Under the pieces are notes generated by a model, which was not told where the DNA came from, did no database searches, and was given only the letters and a program-made list of their open reading frames with translations. A stretch of 64,000 nt of DNA from the NCBI RefSeq assembly GCF_003606345.3, contig NZ_CP031844.2, positions 1,435,001 to 1,499,000 on the forward strand. Reading direction: 5' to 3'. The stretch's first letter is position 1; every line of letters begins with the position of its first letter. Positions 49,338-60,300 of this stretch are shown here, piece by piece. Source of the stretch: Bartonella krasnovii. GTDB lineage: Bacteria; Pseudomonadota; Alphaproteobacteria; Rhizobiales; Rhizobiaceae. The position numbers were made by a program, and so were the translations under genes.

Positions 49338-52214
49338 CTAAAAACGATAGCGTAATCCACCAGAAAAACTAATTCCAGAAAAACCACCTTTGCTCAACTT
49401 ATGCTGATAAACCAAATCACCATGAAGCACGAATTTTTGAGACAAGTGAGCATTAAGCCCCAACCCCGCCTCTAGAGAAGAACCAAAAGCACCCAACTGG
49501 AAAGAATCTTTAAAACGCACAGATCTTTCTTTGCCAAAATCATGAGCAAAATGAATCTTACCATAGAAAGAAACGTCACGATCCTTTTCAGGCGCAGAAA
49601 GTGTCTTCATCAAACGTCCACCAACACGCACTACCCACTGATCAAGCTTATCCATCTCAATATTAAAATGATCAATATCACGCGCTTCATTAAACTGAAG
49701 ATATTGATAGACAACCTGCACTTGTGGAACAAAAACAACACCTTCATATCCTGTGGCAATTTTCTGACCACTCATCAAGGAAACACTTAAAGGATTCCCC
49801 TTCAATGTTGCTGTCTTACCCCGTACAGTTGTCACAACATCACCCTGAAACAAACCATAAGATACAAGACCATCGACATAAAATCCTGTATCATGCTGCA
49901 AACTACCATAGACTGTAGCAGTCCATTTATCAAATGTACTTTTTTGACTTTGTTCAACATCCAAAGGTTGCAGAGAAAGCTTTCCGTATGATCCCATAAC
50001 CCCAAAGGATACGACACTCTCAACATTTTCAATTTTTTGTAGCAAAACACCCGCCTCTAGGGCATAGTACCCTAGATCACCTCCATAACCATATTCAAGT
50101 GCAGACAAATCTGAAGTATAACGATAACTCCCCCCATAACCTCGCAAAAATGAAGCAGGATTTTCGCGATTTTCTAACGTTTCATGAGGATGAGCACGCT
50201 GTACCTCCAACTGCTTATTTTGGTTGCTGATATCTATCAAACCAGCATGGAACAAACTATTGGGCAAAATGAGATAAGTTGGTACCTGCGGAACAACCGA
50301 TCTTACACCGCTCCCAGATAGAGAAACAGTTTCAACCTTAGAAAAACTATCTGCTGAAGACACCGGAACAACACCCCCAGAAGACGCCGAAACAACACCC
50401 TCAGAAGATACCGGAACAACACCCCCAGAAGACGCCGGAACAACACCCCCAGAAGACGCCGGAACAACATCCCCTGAAGACGCTGGAACAACATCCTCAA
50501 AAGAAGCACGTGTAGGAGGTGTCCGTTTAGAAACTCTAGGAGTATCTCTATAATCAGTAGATGTTTGAACATATTCGTTTTCTAAACGAAAATTCCAAAA
50601 CGCTCCTCCATTTTGAGCAAATCGCTGTTTAACATGTTCTTCCCCTCCAGTCGCCTTTGGGCTATAAGAACGAAGGACATATTTATAAGGCGCGCCATCC
50701 AATGCAACATACTGTCCATTCAGTTGAAAAGAGTCAGACCACGCGTTGCCATAAACTTGAATAATTGAAACGCTATGCGCTTTTCCGTTTTTTTCTTCTA
50801 AACCTCCAGCAACCCCTTGTATGTTTACTATAGTTTTTCCGCTAACATCACCATGAATGAGGAGCCGATCCGTTACTTGATTGTTACTTGTATCATGAGG
50901 ATTTAAACGTGCATTCAAATGAATCCAAGCATCACCTGATGCCTGATAAACAACACCGCTTCCTTTTCCAATATAAAGCGTTTGATAGGTATGAGCAGTG
51001 CTGGATTTTGGCTTTTCAAAAACAATAGAACTGTTAACAAGATTAACCGATGAAATAAATGAAACATCTCTATAGTCAGGGTCTTGTAAATTTTTATGTC
51101 TTGGTCGCAACAAAGCCCACTGTGAATTATTTTTCAAGATAAGATCAGCTATAGAGCTGTTATCAATCTGAGTTTGACCAACAAGTGCAGAAGCATTAGT
51201 GGTAACCTTTATAGAAGAGCCTCCTTCAGCCTTCAGCAACAAATCCCCAAAAAGCTTTGTATCCTTTAAAGATATTTCAGACTTCCCAGATTTACTGCTG
51301 TAAAGAGCTATACTCTCTGGAACGACAAAACGCGTCTTTTTCAAATCAACGCGTGCTTTTGCTCCCTGCCCTTCTGATGCTCCCTGCCCTTCAAAGTGCA
51401 TACCGTGAAATGCATTCCCTTTCACTGTGATATTGGAATCTCCAATATCAATCTGAGGACCTTTATTTCCCAGCAATAAAAGCCCATGGGCATCACTCAC
51501 ATTAACAGAACCTTTTACAAACTGAACATAACCATTTCCAGATATATGAAAAGCAGCGTTATCACCCTGATGATCCGCATTTTTCCCTTGTCCCCCTTTG
51601 CTAGCCCCCCCCTTACCGCTCATAGAGACACCCTCTAAAATAAGGACTCCTTTTTCTCCTGCTTTAACCCCCAAATCACCGAAATTCACTTGAGTATTTG
51701 TTAAATAAACTGAACTTTGAAATTTTCCTCCTGCCAAAGCCCCTACATTAATTGCATCAATCGATCCACCAGATATTGCAATTAAGCCACCTTGAGATTC
51801 AACGCCCACTAAAACCCCACTCAACGTGGAATCGGACAGAGAAACTCCCGCCTTTTCTGATACCTTTACGCCATATTTCCAAAGTTTCTTTTCCGAATTG
51901 TTCTTTTCATCTCCAATACCCTTAACAGTTATATTCTTTCCACGAAGAGATGTATTTGCCTTAGACGCCTCTATAGCTCCATGAACACCATGAGCATTTT
52001 GATCTGTGAGCGAATAAACTTTATTATTAATTTCATGCGCTTCACCATCATCACACTGATAAAACGCTGCATTTTGATCACATGAAAACTTCTTTTTCCC
52101 AGAGAGAACTTGAGATTCAGCATTATGCGCAAAACCATCAATATGATGTGTCAAAAAAAGAAGTGCTGTCGTGAAAGTACATAAGGAGAAACGATTTTTT
52201 AATAGACCAGCCAT
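49338..52214 (-). CDS. Autotransporter adhesin 3 with 8-residue repeats
   Basis: 958 residues. Leader about 1-32 (MAGLLKNRFSLCTFTTALLF). Cys pair FSCDQNAAFYQCDDGEAHEI around residues 43-62. Passenger to about 540 ([45 protein letters not shown]). The linker carries six 8-residue units of type VVPASSGG (about 572-619), coded at 50356-50499. Barrel about 690-958, ending GLRYRF. The start could also be at the next Met-like codon, but MAGLLKN keeps the leader pattern of its paralogs. Terminator and promoter are both present, so it is a single-gene unit. Confidence 0.92.
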   Translation of the reverse strand: MAGLLKNRFSLCTFTTALLFLTHHIDGFAHNAESQVLSGKKKFSCDQNAAFYQCDDGEAHEINNKVYSLTDQNAHGVHGAIEASKANTSLRGKNITVKGIGDEKNNSEKKLWKYGVKVSEKAGVSLSDSTLSGVLVGVESQGGLIAISGGSIDAINVGALAGGKFQSSVYLTNTQVNFGDLGVKAGEKGVLILEGVSMSGKGGASKGGQGKNADHQGDNAAFHISGNGYVQFVKGSVNVSDAHGLLLLGNKGPQIDIGDSNITVKGNAFHGMHFEGQGASEGQGAKARVDLKKTRFVVPESIALYSSKSGKSEISLKDTKLFGDLLLKAEGGSSIKVTTNASALVGQTQIDNSSIADLILKNNSQWALLRPRHKNLQDPDYRDVSFISSVNLVNSSIVFEKPKSSTAHTYQTLYIGKGSGVVYQASGDAWIHLNARLNPHDTSNNQVTDRLLIHGDVSGKTIVNIQGVAGGLEEKNGKAHSVSIIQVYGNAWSDSFQLNGQYVALDGAPYKYVLRSYSPKATGGEEHVKQRFAQNGGAFWNFRLENEYVQTSTDYRDTPRVSKRTPPTRASFEDVVPASSGDVVPASSGGVVPASSGGVVPVSSEGVVSASSGGVVPVSSADSFSKVETVSLSGSGVRSVVPQVPTYLILPNSLFHAGLIDISNQNKQLEVQRAHPHETLENRENPASFLRGYGGSYRYTSDLSALEYGYGGDLGYYALEAGVLLQKIENVESVVSFGVMGSYGKLSLQPLDVEQSQKSTFDKWTATVYGSLQHDTGFYVDGLVSYGLFQGDVVTTVRGKTATLKGNPLSVSLMSGQKIATGYEGVVFVPQVQVVYQYLQFNEARDIDHFNIEMDKLDQWVVRVGGRLMKTLSAPEKDRDVSFYGKIHFAHDFGKERSVRFKDSFQLGAFGSSLEAGLGLNAHLSQKFVLHGDLVYQHKLSKGGFSGISFSGGLRYRF
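50356..50499. repeat. 24-base tandem repeat within autotransporter 3
   Basis: Six copies of a 24-base unit coding an eight-residue VVPASSGG-type repeat, in the linker before the barrel. In-frame unit length. Confidence 0.85.
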
Positions 52215-53331
52215 AATTCCACCATAATTTTTCCCCCCTTACTTATAGAGAATACATAACGTATTAAAAAGTTTAACCAAAAGAAAATTTAATACGTTTT
52301 GATTTGATGTGTGTAGTTTATTAATATTTTTTGTGTTTTATGTAAATATGGAATTAGAAAAGGACTAAAAAATACAATCTAGCTCTGTCATTTTTACAAA
52401 AAAATTATAAAATAGAGCTGAAAAACAAAACAAACATCATCTCTAAAGCTGCTCTCTGCAAAAACGATTTTAATCGGTTTGCATGCATTAGATGCTTCCC
52501 TTTAAATGTTACCTAATCAATACCAAAGCAAATATAGCCAACATCTTTATGATCAATATTCTATTAAGAGGATAAGCATTCTGTAAGTAGAAAAGAACAT
52601 ATGTCCAAATTAGGAAATAAAAGGAACACACATCTGTTGCTAAATAATCTTCATGGCAAGAAAGCCTAATTTAGAATAGGAATGTATAAAAATCAAAATC
52701 AATTCCTATTCTTACCGTTTCTTTCAACACAACTTTACAAGATTCAAAAGCATCCAAACTCCTAGTCTTTAAAAAATGAAGATTCCACATAACTTCATCC
52801 TGTTATTTATCGTATTCCTTTTAAGACAACACATTTCCTAAAAAACAATATTATGTTTCTCATTCACCAGTTTTCTTAAATATCTCTCTCATTTCTTTTA
52901 CCCCCATTTTACAACAGCAGCAAAAATATAAAGTTGATTGAATACAGCCCTCTTTACCCTTGAGCTGTATCCTTTACCAACTTTAATGGTATCACTTCTT
53001 TCCTCTTAATAGAATTCACAAAGCGATATTGACGTCTTTTCTTCAATGACTTTTTATCCACTTGCCAATCCTCCCCATGCAAACGACAGCTTTTTTATGG
53101 ATTCAAGAGCATTGAAAATATTTCTAGCATTCTCAATTAAAAAATATCTTTATCAGTCAGCATATTATAAATAATATGAAAAAAATCCTGTAATACGCGT
53201 TTTAAAACGATAACGTGCAATTTTTTTCAATTTTTCAAGAAAATAAAAGAAATCCAGCCACAAAGCATATTAAAGAGATGCAAAGCTCATACTCTATAAA
53301 AGACTATAACAACAAAATGAATAGAGAATAA
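52215..53331. other. Intergenic region upstream of autotransporter 3
   Basis: About 1.1 kb. Promoter near the left end (52318-52346), no gene seen otherwise. Confidence 0.5.
52318..52346 (-). promoter_or_regulatory. Conserved autotransporter promoter (copy 3)
   Basis: TTTACA, 17-base spacer, TAATAA on the minus strand, about 104 bases before the ATG. Confidence 0.6.
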
Positions 53332-53360
53332 AAAAGCCACAAGCGTAACTTGTGGCTTTT
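53332..53360 (-). terminator. Terminator of autotransporter 4
   Basis: AAAAGCCACAAG / CTTGTGGCTTTT stem with CGTAA loop (plus strand), A/T runs on both sides, about 30 bases beyond the stop codon. Confidence 0.88.
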
Positions 53361-53390
53361 CAAAGATTAAACAAAAGTTAAGTAACAATA

Positions 53391-56300
53391 CTAGAAATGA
53401 TAACGCAGTCCACCAGAAAAACTCGTTCCAGAAAAACCAGCTTTCGTGAGCTTATGCTGATAAACCAAATCACCATGAATCGCAAAATTGGGTGATAATT
53501 GGGCATTAAAACCTAATCCAGTTTCTAATGAAGAACCAAAAGCACCTAGCTGAAAAGCATCTTTAAAGTGCACAAACTGTTTTCCTTCAAAACCATGAGA
53601 AAGATGAATCTTGCCATAGAAAGAAACAACTTGAGACTCATCAGTGGCAACCAGCATTTTTGTTAAACGCCCTCCAACACGCCCTACCCACTGATGAAGC
53701 TTTCCTAAATCAATATCAAAGTCGTCCACATCACGCACTTTATTAAATTGAAGATATTGATAAACAACCTGAACTTGTGGATCAAAAACAAAACCGTCCT
53801 CTCCCACCATAAATGTTTTACCAGCTGTCAATGAAGCACTTAAAGGATTTCCCTTTAATGTTGCCGTTTTGCCTCGTGCTGTTGTTAGAACATCCCCCTT
53901 AAACAAACCATAAGACACAAGGCCATCAACGTAAAAACCTGCCTCATGCTGCATACCGCCATATGCTGCAACTGACCATTTATTAAATGTGCTTTTTTGA
54001 CTCTGTTCAACATTCAAAGGTTGCAAAGAAAATCTCTCATAAGACCCGATAATTCCAAAAGAAGTGGTCCCATACATATTTTCAATTGCTTTTAGTAAAA
54101 CACCTGCCTCTACAGCATTATAATCAAGCTCACCGCCATAACCATATTCAAGCGCAGAAAGATTTGAAGTATAACGATGATTGCCGCCATAGCCGCGCAC
54201 AAAAAAGAGAGGTTTTTCGCGATTTTCTAACAAACCACCAGAAGCAATTCGCAAAGCTTCTAATCGTTGATTTTGATTGCTAACATTCATCAAACCAAGA
54301 TGACGTAAAGCATTAGGCAAAAGGAGATAAGTCGGAACCTGCGGAACAACAGCCTTAACGCCAGGCTTAGGACGAGGCTCCGGAGCCGGTCCTGGAGGAG
54401 GCGTTGGACGAGGATCTGGTTGAGGTTTTACATCAGGATCTACCGATTGACTTTCAAGACGGAAGTCCCAAAACTCTCCGCTCCCTTCAACTAATCTTTG
54501 ATTGGCACTTGCTTTTCCTAAACGAGATCCGGGACCATAACCATAAAGCTTATACTGATAAGGTAATTCGCCTAACGCGACATACCCCCCTTCTAACTGA
54601 AAAGAATCTTGCTTTGCTTCTCCAGAAACTTGAATGACTGAAATACCTTCCTCATTTCCCCCCCTTCCCGTATATCCTCCTGGACTTCCTGCAACAGCAT
54701 GCACACGGAGCATTGTTTTTCCCGAAACATCACCATGAATTAAAACACGATCCGTCTTTTGCTGACCAAGAGCCCCCCCTTTATCCAGATAGCTATGAAG
54801 AAAAATAGAGGCCCCGTCCCGTGCTTTATAAACTTCACCCTTTCCCTTTCCAATACGGAGGGTTTGATAATCATCACCAGAAGAAGATTCTTGTCTTTTA
54901 AAATGAATAGAGCTCTTGCCCATAAGACTAACGAGAGAAATAGAAGAGTTACTTGCATCCTCCTGTTGATCCCTCTGCGGCTTTTGTTGTAAAATCCACG
55001 TAGAACCGCCTCCCAAATAAAGTTCACCATTAGAATCTTTATCAACGTATGTGCGACCTTCAAGAGTAGAACCATCAGCTAAAACCGTTATAGAAGCCCC
55101 TCTCTTAGCTTTTAATAAAAAATCTCCTGAACGAAGCGTGCTTTTCATCAAACTCACTGCACCAGAAATAACATTTTCACCATAAAGAGCCGTATCGTCT
55201 AAAACAGAAAACTCTGTTGTATCAAAATTAACAACTTCTAATCGTGGTGGTACCTTTTCATCCTCTAATGAAATCTCTTCCTTTTTATCCCCACCTTCGC
55301 TCCATGGTTTTTCTCCCTGAAAATAGATACCATAAGATCCTGCACCCTTTACGGTAACAGAGGAAGACTTAAAATTAGCCTCAGTTACATAAAAGTTATT
55401 CGATAAATCCCCAACGTCATCTTCGGTATCAGATTTTTCTTCAGATCGCTCTTGTGCAGAGTATAAAGGCTTGAGCGAATTTCTTAACAATATACCATGC
55501 ATGCCCTCAGCTTTAATATTCCCCCCTTTAAACTTAACCTCTCCCCCTTCATCCATTAAAAAGACCGCATGATTTTCGCCTTTTTTTCCCTTTCCAGTAA
55601 CAGTAACACCATCAAGAAAGACTTTCCCCCCTAATATTGCAGAAATACCATGACTGTCCGCAAAGTTAATCTTGCCACCTTCCACCCCGATCTCTGCCCC
55701 ACTATAACTTAAGAGGCTTGTTGGTCCACCGCTCGTGTTAATGTTTGTATTCTCTAAAATAACCAATGAATGTCCTATTGCTTCAACAGCCCTATCACTC
55801 TCCTCTATACGCCCTTGTTTGATCTCAATAATGCCGTCGTTCGCAAAAAGAGCTAACTTTGTATTTTGAAGCGTAGGGTTTATCAAAACAATCTTTCCAT
55901 TATCTGATACAGCGACCCCACGCAAAAAAGATCGACCAAGAACGTCACTGCTAACCGTTACATTTTTTCCCTCAACTCTAGTCCCTCTCTGCTTTACCGT
56001 TATGGCCGTCGGCTCAGCAGGATAGTTGGAAGCATTTTCATTCGTAATCTTATAAGATTTATTATCAATTCTAGCTTCCCCACAATTATCACATATATAA
56101 TACAATCCACTATAGTAATAAAATCCAGGCTTTATACCTCTTTTATCAGAGTCTGCATCTTTAACAGAGTTATCTATATTTTCCTGTCGTCCATTCTCTC
56201 CATCCAGTCCACTCAACTTACGATAATCACTCCCGCCACGAATACCCTCATCGTTATTGCCAATATTAATCTTATGATTAGGAGGAGAATATTTATCCCC

Positions 56301-56669
56301 ACTCTCTCCCTTAAGAGGAAGCTTATGCACATTACTTCCGCTAAGATGACCACTATAGACACCCCTCCCCCTGATAACATTATCATTAGGAAGAGCACTG
56401 ATAGGGGGGGGGGGCTCAACACCACTTATACGAGGAGGAATAATAGGACGCCCCTCAACACCACTGATAAGATAGTTTCTGTTTGAAATGGGCGGAACAA
56501 GTGGGAGGACATAAATATCAGCCTCGATACCGCTAACGCTAATACCATAAGAAGACCTATTAAGACGTTCCTCTACACTTGCAGCAATCACTATTTCATT
56601 TTGTATAAAAGAAAGGATAGCTGTTGTACAAGCACATAAACATACATGATTTCTAAACACTTTAATCAT
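53391..56669 (-). CDS. Autotransporter adhesin 4 with C11 tract near the 5' end
   Basis: 1092 residues. Leader about 1-30 (MIKVFRNHVCLCACTTAILS). An extra N-terminal region (about 31-195) is rich in Pro/Gly/Ser and has repeats such as SGVEGRPIIPPRISGVEPPPPIS-like units (abbreviated). The short CDNCGEAR motif (near 193) takes the place of the Cys pair in the others. Passenger to about 735 ([45 protein letters not shown]). Short Pro/Arg linker (745-775), then barrel 830-1092 ending GLRYHF. Eleven C in a row (on the coding strand) encode PPPP at about residue 86; slippage there would truncate the protein. Promoter at 56880-56908 has TTTACA. Confidence 0.9.
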   Translation of the reverse strand: MIKVFRNHVCLCACTTAILSFIQNEIVIAASVEERLNRSSYGISVSGIEADIYVLPLVPPISNRNYLISGVEGRPIIPPRISGVEPPPPISALPNDNVIRGRGVYSGHLSGSNVHKLPLKGESGDKYSPPNHKINIGNNDEGIRGGSDYRKLSGLDGENGRQENIDNSVKDADSDKRGIKPGFYYYSGLYYICDNCGEARIDNKSYKITNENASNYPAEPTAITVKQRGTRVEGKNVTVSSDVLGRSFLRGVAVSDNGKIVLINPTLQNTKLALFANDGIIEIKQGRIEESDRAVEAIGHSLVILENTNINTSGGPTSLLSYSGAEIGVEGGKINFADSHGISAILGGKVFLDGVTVTGKGKKGENHAVFLMDEGGEVKFKGGNIKAEGMHGILLRNSLKPLYSAQERSEEKSDTEDDVGDLSNNFYVTEANFKSSSVTVKGAGSYGIYFQGEKPWSEGGDKKEEISLEDEKVPPRLEVVNFDTTEFSVLDDTALYGENVISGAVSLMKSTLRSGDFLLKAKRGASITVLADGSTLEGRTYVDKDSNGELYLGGGSTWILQQKPQRDQQEDASNSSISLVSLMGKSSIHFKRQESSSGDDYQTLRIGKGKGEVYKARDGASIFLHSYLDKGGALGQQKTDRVLIHGDVSGKTMLRVHAVAGSPGGYTGRGGNEEGISVIQVSGEAKQDSFQLEGGYVALGELPYQYKLYGYGPGSRLGKASANQRLVEGSGEFWDFRLESQSVDPDVKPQPDPRPTPPPGPAPEPRPKPGVKAVVPQVPTYLLLPNALRHLGLMNVSNQNQRLEALRIASGGLLENREKPLFFVRGYGGNHRYTSNLSALEYGYGGELDYNAVEAGVLLKAIENMYGTTSFGIIGSYERFSLQPLNVEQSQKSTFNKWSVAAYGGMQHEAGFYVDGLVSYGLFKGDVLTTARGKTATLKGNPLSASLTAGKTFMVGEDGFVFDPQVQVVYQYLQFNKVRDVDDFDIDLGKLHQWVGRVGGRLTKMLVATDESQVVSFYGKIHLSHGFEGKQFVHFKDAFQLGAFGSSLETGLGFNAQLSPNFAIHGDLVYQHKLTKAGFSGTSFSGGLRYHF
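56404..56414. repeat. Homopolymer tract of 11 C (coding strand) in autotransporter 4
   Basis: Eleven consecutive G on the plus strand, hence C on the coding strand, within codons for GluProProProProIle at about residues 85-90. The frame is open at this length. Single-base gain or loss would lead to early stop. Confidence 0.92.
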
Positions 56670-57292
56670 AGTTCCCTCGAAACTTTCCTTCCCCTCTCAT
56701 TAAAAATAAAAGCACTCACAAAACATCCCATTGCACCACTTCAACATACAAAAGCTGTACAAAAGACATGTCTCTCATGCTCATTTGAATTGTGTAATGA
56801 ATTATCCCTATAAACTTGGCAGAAGCTCTAGGTGCAAAACCATCTATAAGAGAATAATTATAAAAACACAATTTATAGGTGTATAATGCATTCTGTATTT
56901 CGTGTAAAGAAAAAATGAAATCAGTACGTGTAATTAATTAAAAAAACAATTTATCCTTGTATAGTTTTAGAAAATACTCCACAACAAAACGAATGAAAAA
57001 ATGATTTAAATCAGTGAAAAAAGCGCTCAAAAACGAGCTTTAAAAAGCATCAAATATTATATTAGATAATATCAAATACAGAACTTAAAAAGATAACATA
57101 ACACAGACTGGGCTCCTGAATATTTTAAAAGCCCATACAAATGGGGCACTCTATCGCATCATCAGCAGCAAAAGTGTTAAGAAAATTCACTTTAGCGTAG
57201 AAAAACGCGCTCGTGTGCGCAATAAGTGTTATCTTTTCTATTCATATTAAAAAGACGAGAATCTTTTAAGAGCAATACAAATTGTTATAAAG
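56670..57292. other. Intergenic region between autotransporters 4 and 5
   Basis: Holds the promoter of autotransporter 4 and an AT-rich spacer. No gene seen. Confidence 0.5.
56880..56908 (-). promoter_or_regulatory. Conserved autotransporter promoter (copy 4)
   Basis: TTTACA followed by a 16-17 base spacer and TTATAC or TATACA on the minus strand, about 210 bases before the ATG. Confidence 0.55.
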
Positions 57293-57323
57293 AAAAAAGG
57301 CAGCACACTGTGCTGCCTTTTTT
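57293..57323 (-). terminator. Terminator of autotransporter 5
   Basis: Fifteen-base stem around GGCAGCACA / TGTGCTGCC with A and T runs, about 25 bases beyond the stop codon. The strongest hairpin in the array. Confidence 0.9.
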
Positions 57324-57347
57324 AAAAAGTACACCTTGTACCTTATA

Positions 57348-60300
57348 TTAGAACTGATAGCGCACGCCTCCGGAGAAACTTGCTCCAGAAAAACCAGCCT
57401 TATTAAGCTTATGTTGATAAAGAATATCAGCATGCAGAGAAAACTGTGGCAACAATTTGGCATTAAACCCTACCCCAGCCTCTAGTGAAGAACCAAACGC
57501 CCCTAACTTGAAAGAATCGCTGAAGTGCACAGACTGTTTTTCTCCAAAACCATGAGCAAGATAAAGCTTACCATAGAAAGCAACAGCATTTACGCCCTCA
57601 GAACCTGTAGGATTCTTGGTTAAGCGTCCACCAACACGTGCCACCCATTGATCAAGGTTACCCATTTCAATATCAAAATTGTCAATATCGCGGGCCTTAT
57701 TAAATTGGAGGTGTTGATACACAACCTGAACCTGCGGATCAAAGACAAAGCCTTTATACCCTGTCGCAATTGTCTGGCCACCGACCAAAGAAACATTCAA
57801 AGGATTACCTTTCAATGTTGCTGTCTTACCTCGTGCAAGAGTGAGAACATCACCTTTGAACAGACCATAAGATAAAAGACCATCGACATAGAAGCCTACA
57901 TTATGCTGCATACTGCCATATACCGTAGCAGTCCATTTATCAAATGCACTCTTTTGACTTTGCTCAACATCTAAAGGTTTCAGAGAAAGTTTTCCATACG
58001 TTCCCATAACCCCAAAGGATAAAGCACTATCAGTGTTTTCAATAGTTTTCAGCAGCACACCCGCCTCTACACCACGATAGTCAAGATCACCGTCATAACC
58101 ATATTCAAGTGCAGATAAATCTGAAGCATAACGGTAACTTCCACCATAGCCGCGTAAATATAAAGCAGGATTTTCACGAACCTCTACCATTCCCGTAGAA
58201 GTCATCCGCAAAGTCTCCAGCTGTTTGTTTTGATTGTTAATATCCATCAAACCAGTATGGAATACGCTATTAGGCAAGACGAGATAAGTTGGTACCTGTG
58301 GAACAACAGACCTAACAAATCGCTCCGAAAGGGCAGCAGATCCAGCAGACTTAACATACTGATTTTCTAGACGGAAATTCCAAAACGCTCCACCATCCTT
58401 AACAAATTTTTGCTGAACATGCTGCTCTGCTGAAGTTACTTCTGGACTATAAGAACGAAGAGTGTACTTGTAAGGTGAATTCCTCAGCGCAACATAATCG
58501 CCATCGAGTTGGAAAGAATCTTTCTCTGCTTGACCATAAACCTGAATAACTGAAACGCTGTGAGCAATCTTGGCATTTTTTTGACCATTTCCTACATTGC
58601 CCGCCTCACCTCGTACATGTATTTTTGTTTTTCCAGATACATCACCATGAATGACAAGTTGATCCGTTACTTGCTGACTACTTGAATCATGAGGATTTAA
58701 GCGTGCATTGAGATGAATGACAACATCACCCTGCACCTCATAAACTGTGCCTTTTCCATTTCCAATATGGAGAGTTTGATATTTTTCTCCAGATTCCGGA
58801 GATGCAAAATCAATAGCACTATTTACAAGCCTTACAGAAGAAACGCATGAATCTACACACCTCGAATCTGGTGTACCCAAATCCTTCTGCGTACTTCTTT
58901 TGAGAATCCATTCTGATCCGTTAATCAAGTCTAATTTTGCATAAGAATCTTTATTAACGCGGACACCACCTTTAACAATAGAATTATCGATTGAAACCGA
59001 TATATTAGAATTATTCTCAGCCTTCAACAACAAGTCACCAGCAAGTGTTGTTTTATTTGCTAATGAGACATGACCACCAGAATTATTACCATAGATTGCT
59101 ATACCCTTTGCGACTTCAAAGTTAGTTTTTTTCAATGAAATTGCCCCTGTTACATGTATAGGCGTTTTCTCCTGTTGGGATACAGCACTTTGCTTAACCA
59201 CACTTTCTTGTCTAGAACCTTCTTTTTGTGTTACTCCATCAAAGTATATCCCATAAGCCCCATCGCCTTCCACTTTAATAGTAGAAGACTCAATATTCGC
59301 GTGATTCATAGCAGGACGTTTCTCCTGATTCACGGCAGGACGAACCTCAGAAGATCTCCTTATTCTAGAAGAACTCTTTTCAACCACATCCGCATCACCA
59401 GAATTCATAACCCACAAAACATGAGCATCCGTAACAACATTTCCATTCTTAAAATCAATAGAAGCATTATCATTTAACAGAAATGCTGCACGTCCAAAAT
59501 TCTCTTCAGAATCTGACTTTTCTGCTTCTTTTTTCACAGTAATGTCAACTTTGTCTAACTTAACGCTACCGCCAGATTCAGACCTCACAGCCACGCCCTT
59601 TGCCTGAGTGATGACCCCAGAGTTCATGGTTATCGTACCGCCTTTACTTGCCAACCCAGCGACAGCCAAAGCCCCAGTCAGGTTAATTTTCGTGTCTTTC
59701 AAATCAATAGATGATCCAGAATCTGCCAAAGCCCCTACATAACGAGCACTGACCGTTCCATCAGTCATCTTAACTTTTCCACCGCCTTTAGCTTCAAGCC
59801 CAATCACAGAAGATTGAATTATTGACTTCTTATCCAAAACAACCTCTGCTTTTTCTTCCGCAAGCACAGCACTAATAGCCTGTAATGTCGTAAGATCAAT
59901 ATTATTCTTATTATCATCCCCTGCTCCAATAATGGTGGCAGTATCTAGCTTAATAACTGTACTTGGACTCTTTGCATGCATAGAATGCTGGGTGTTATCA
60001 CTTGCCTTCAGTATCTTACCTGTTATTGTATGAGATTGGCCATCACTACACAAATAAGAAGTCTGCGACCCACTCTCACCATTCTTCTGCATATCAACAC
60101 ACGTAGAAGAAACAGCTGCCTCAGCAGCACTATTAGCCGAAAGAATACGCCCAACAGGTCCATTAGAGGATGTAGAAGATTTAATCTCACTAGAAAGTGC
60201 AACAGACTTCTCAGAAGCAGAGGGGTTAACCCTATTAGAAGGTGAAACAGATTTCTCAGAAACCTCAGAAGCAGAAGATCTCACGGAAGCTGCTGATTTT

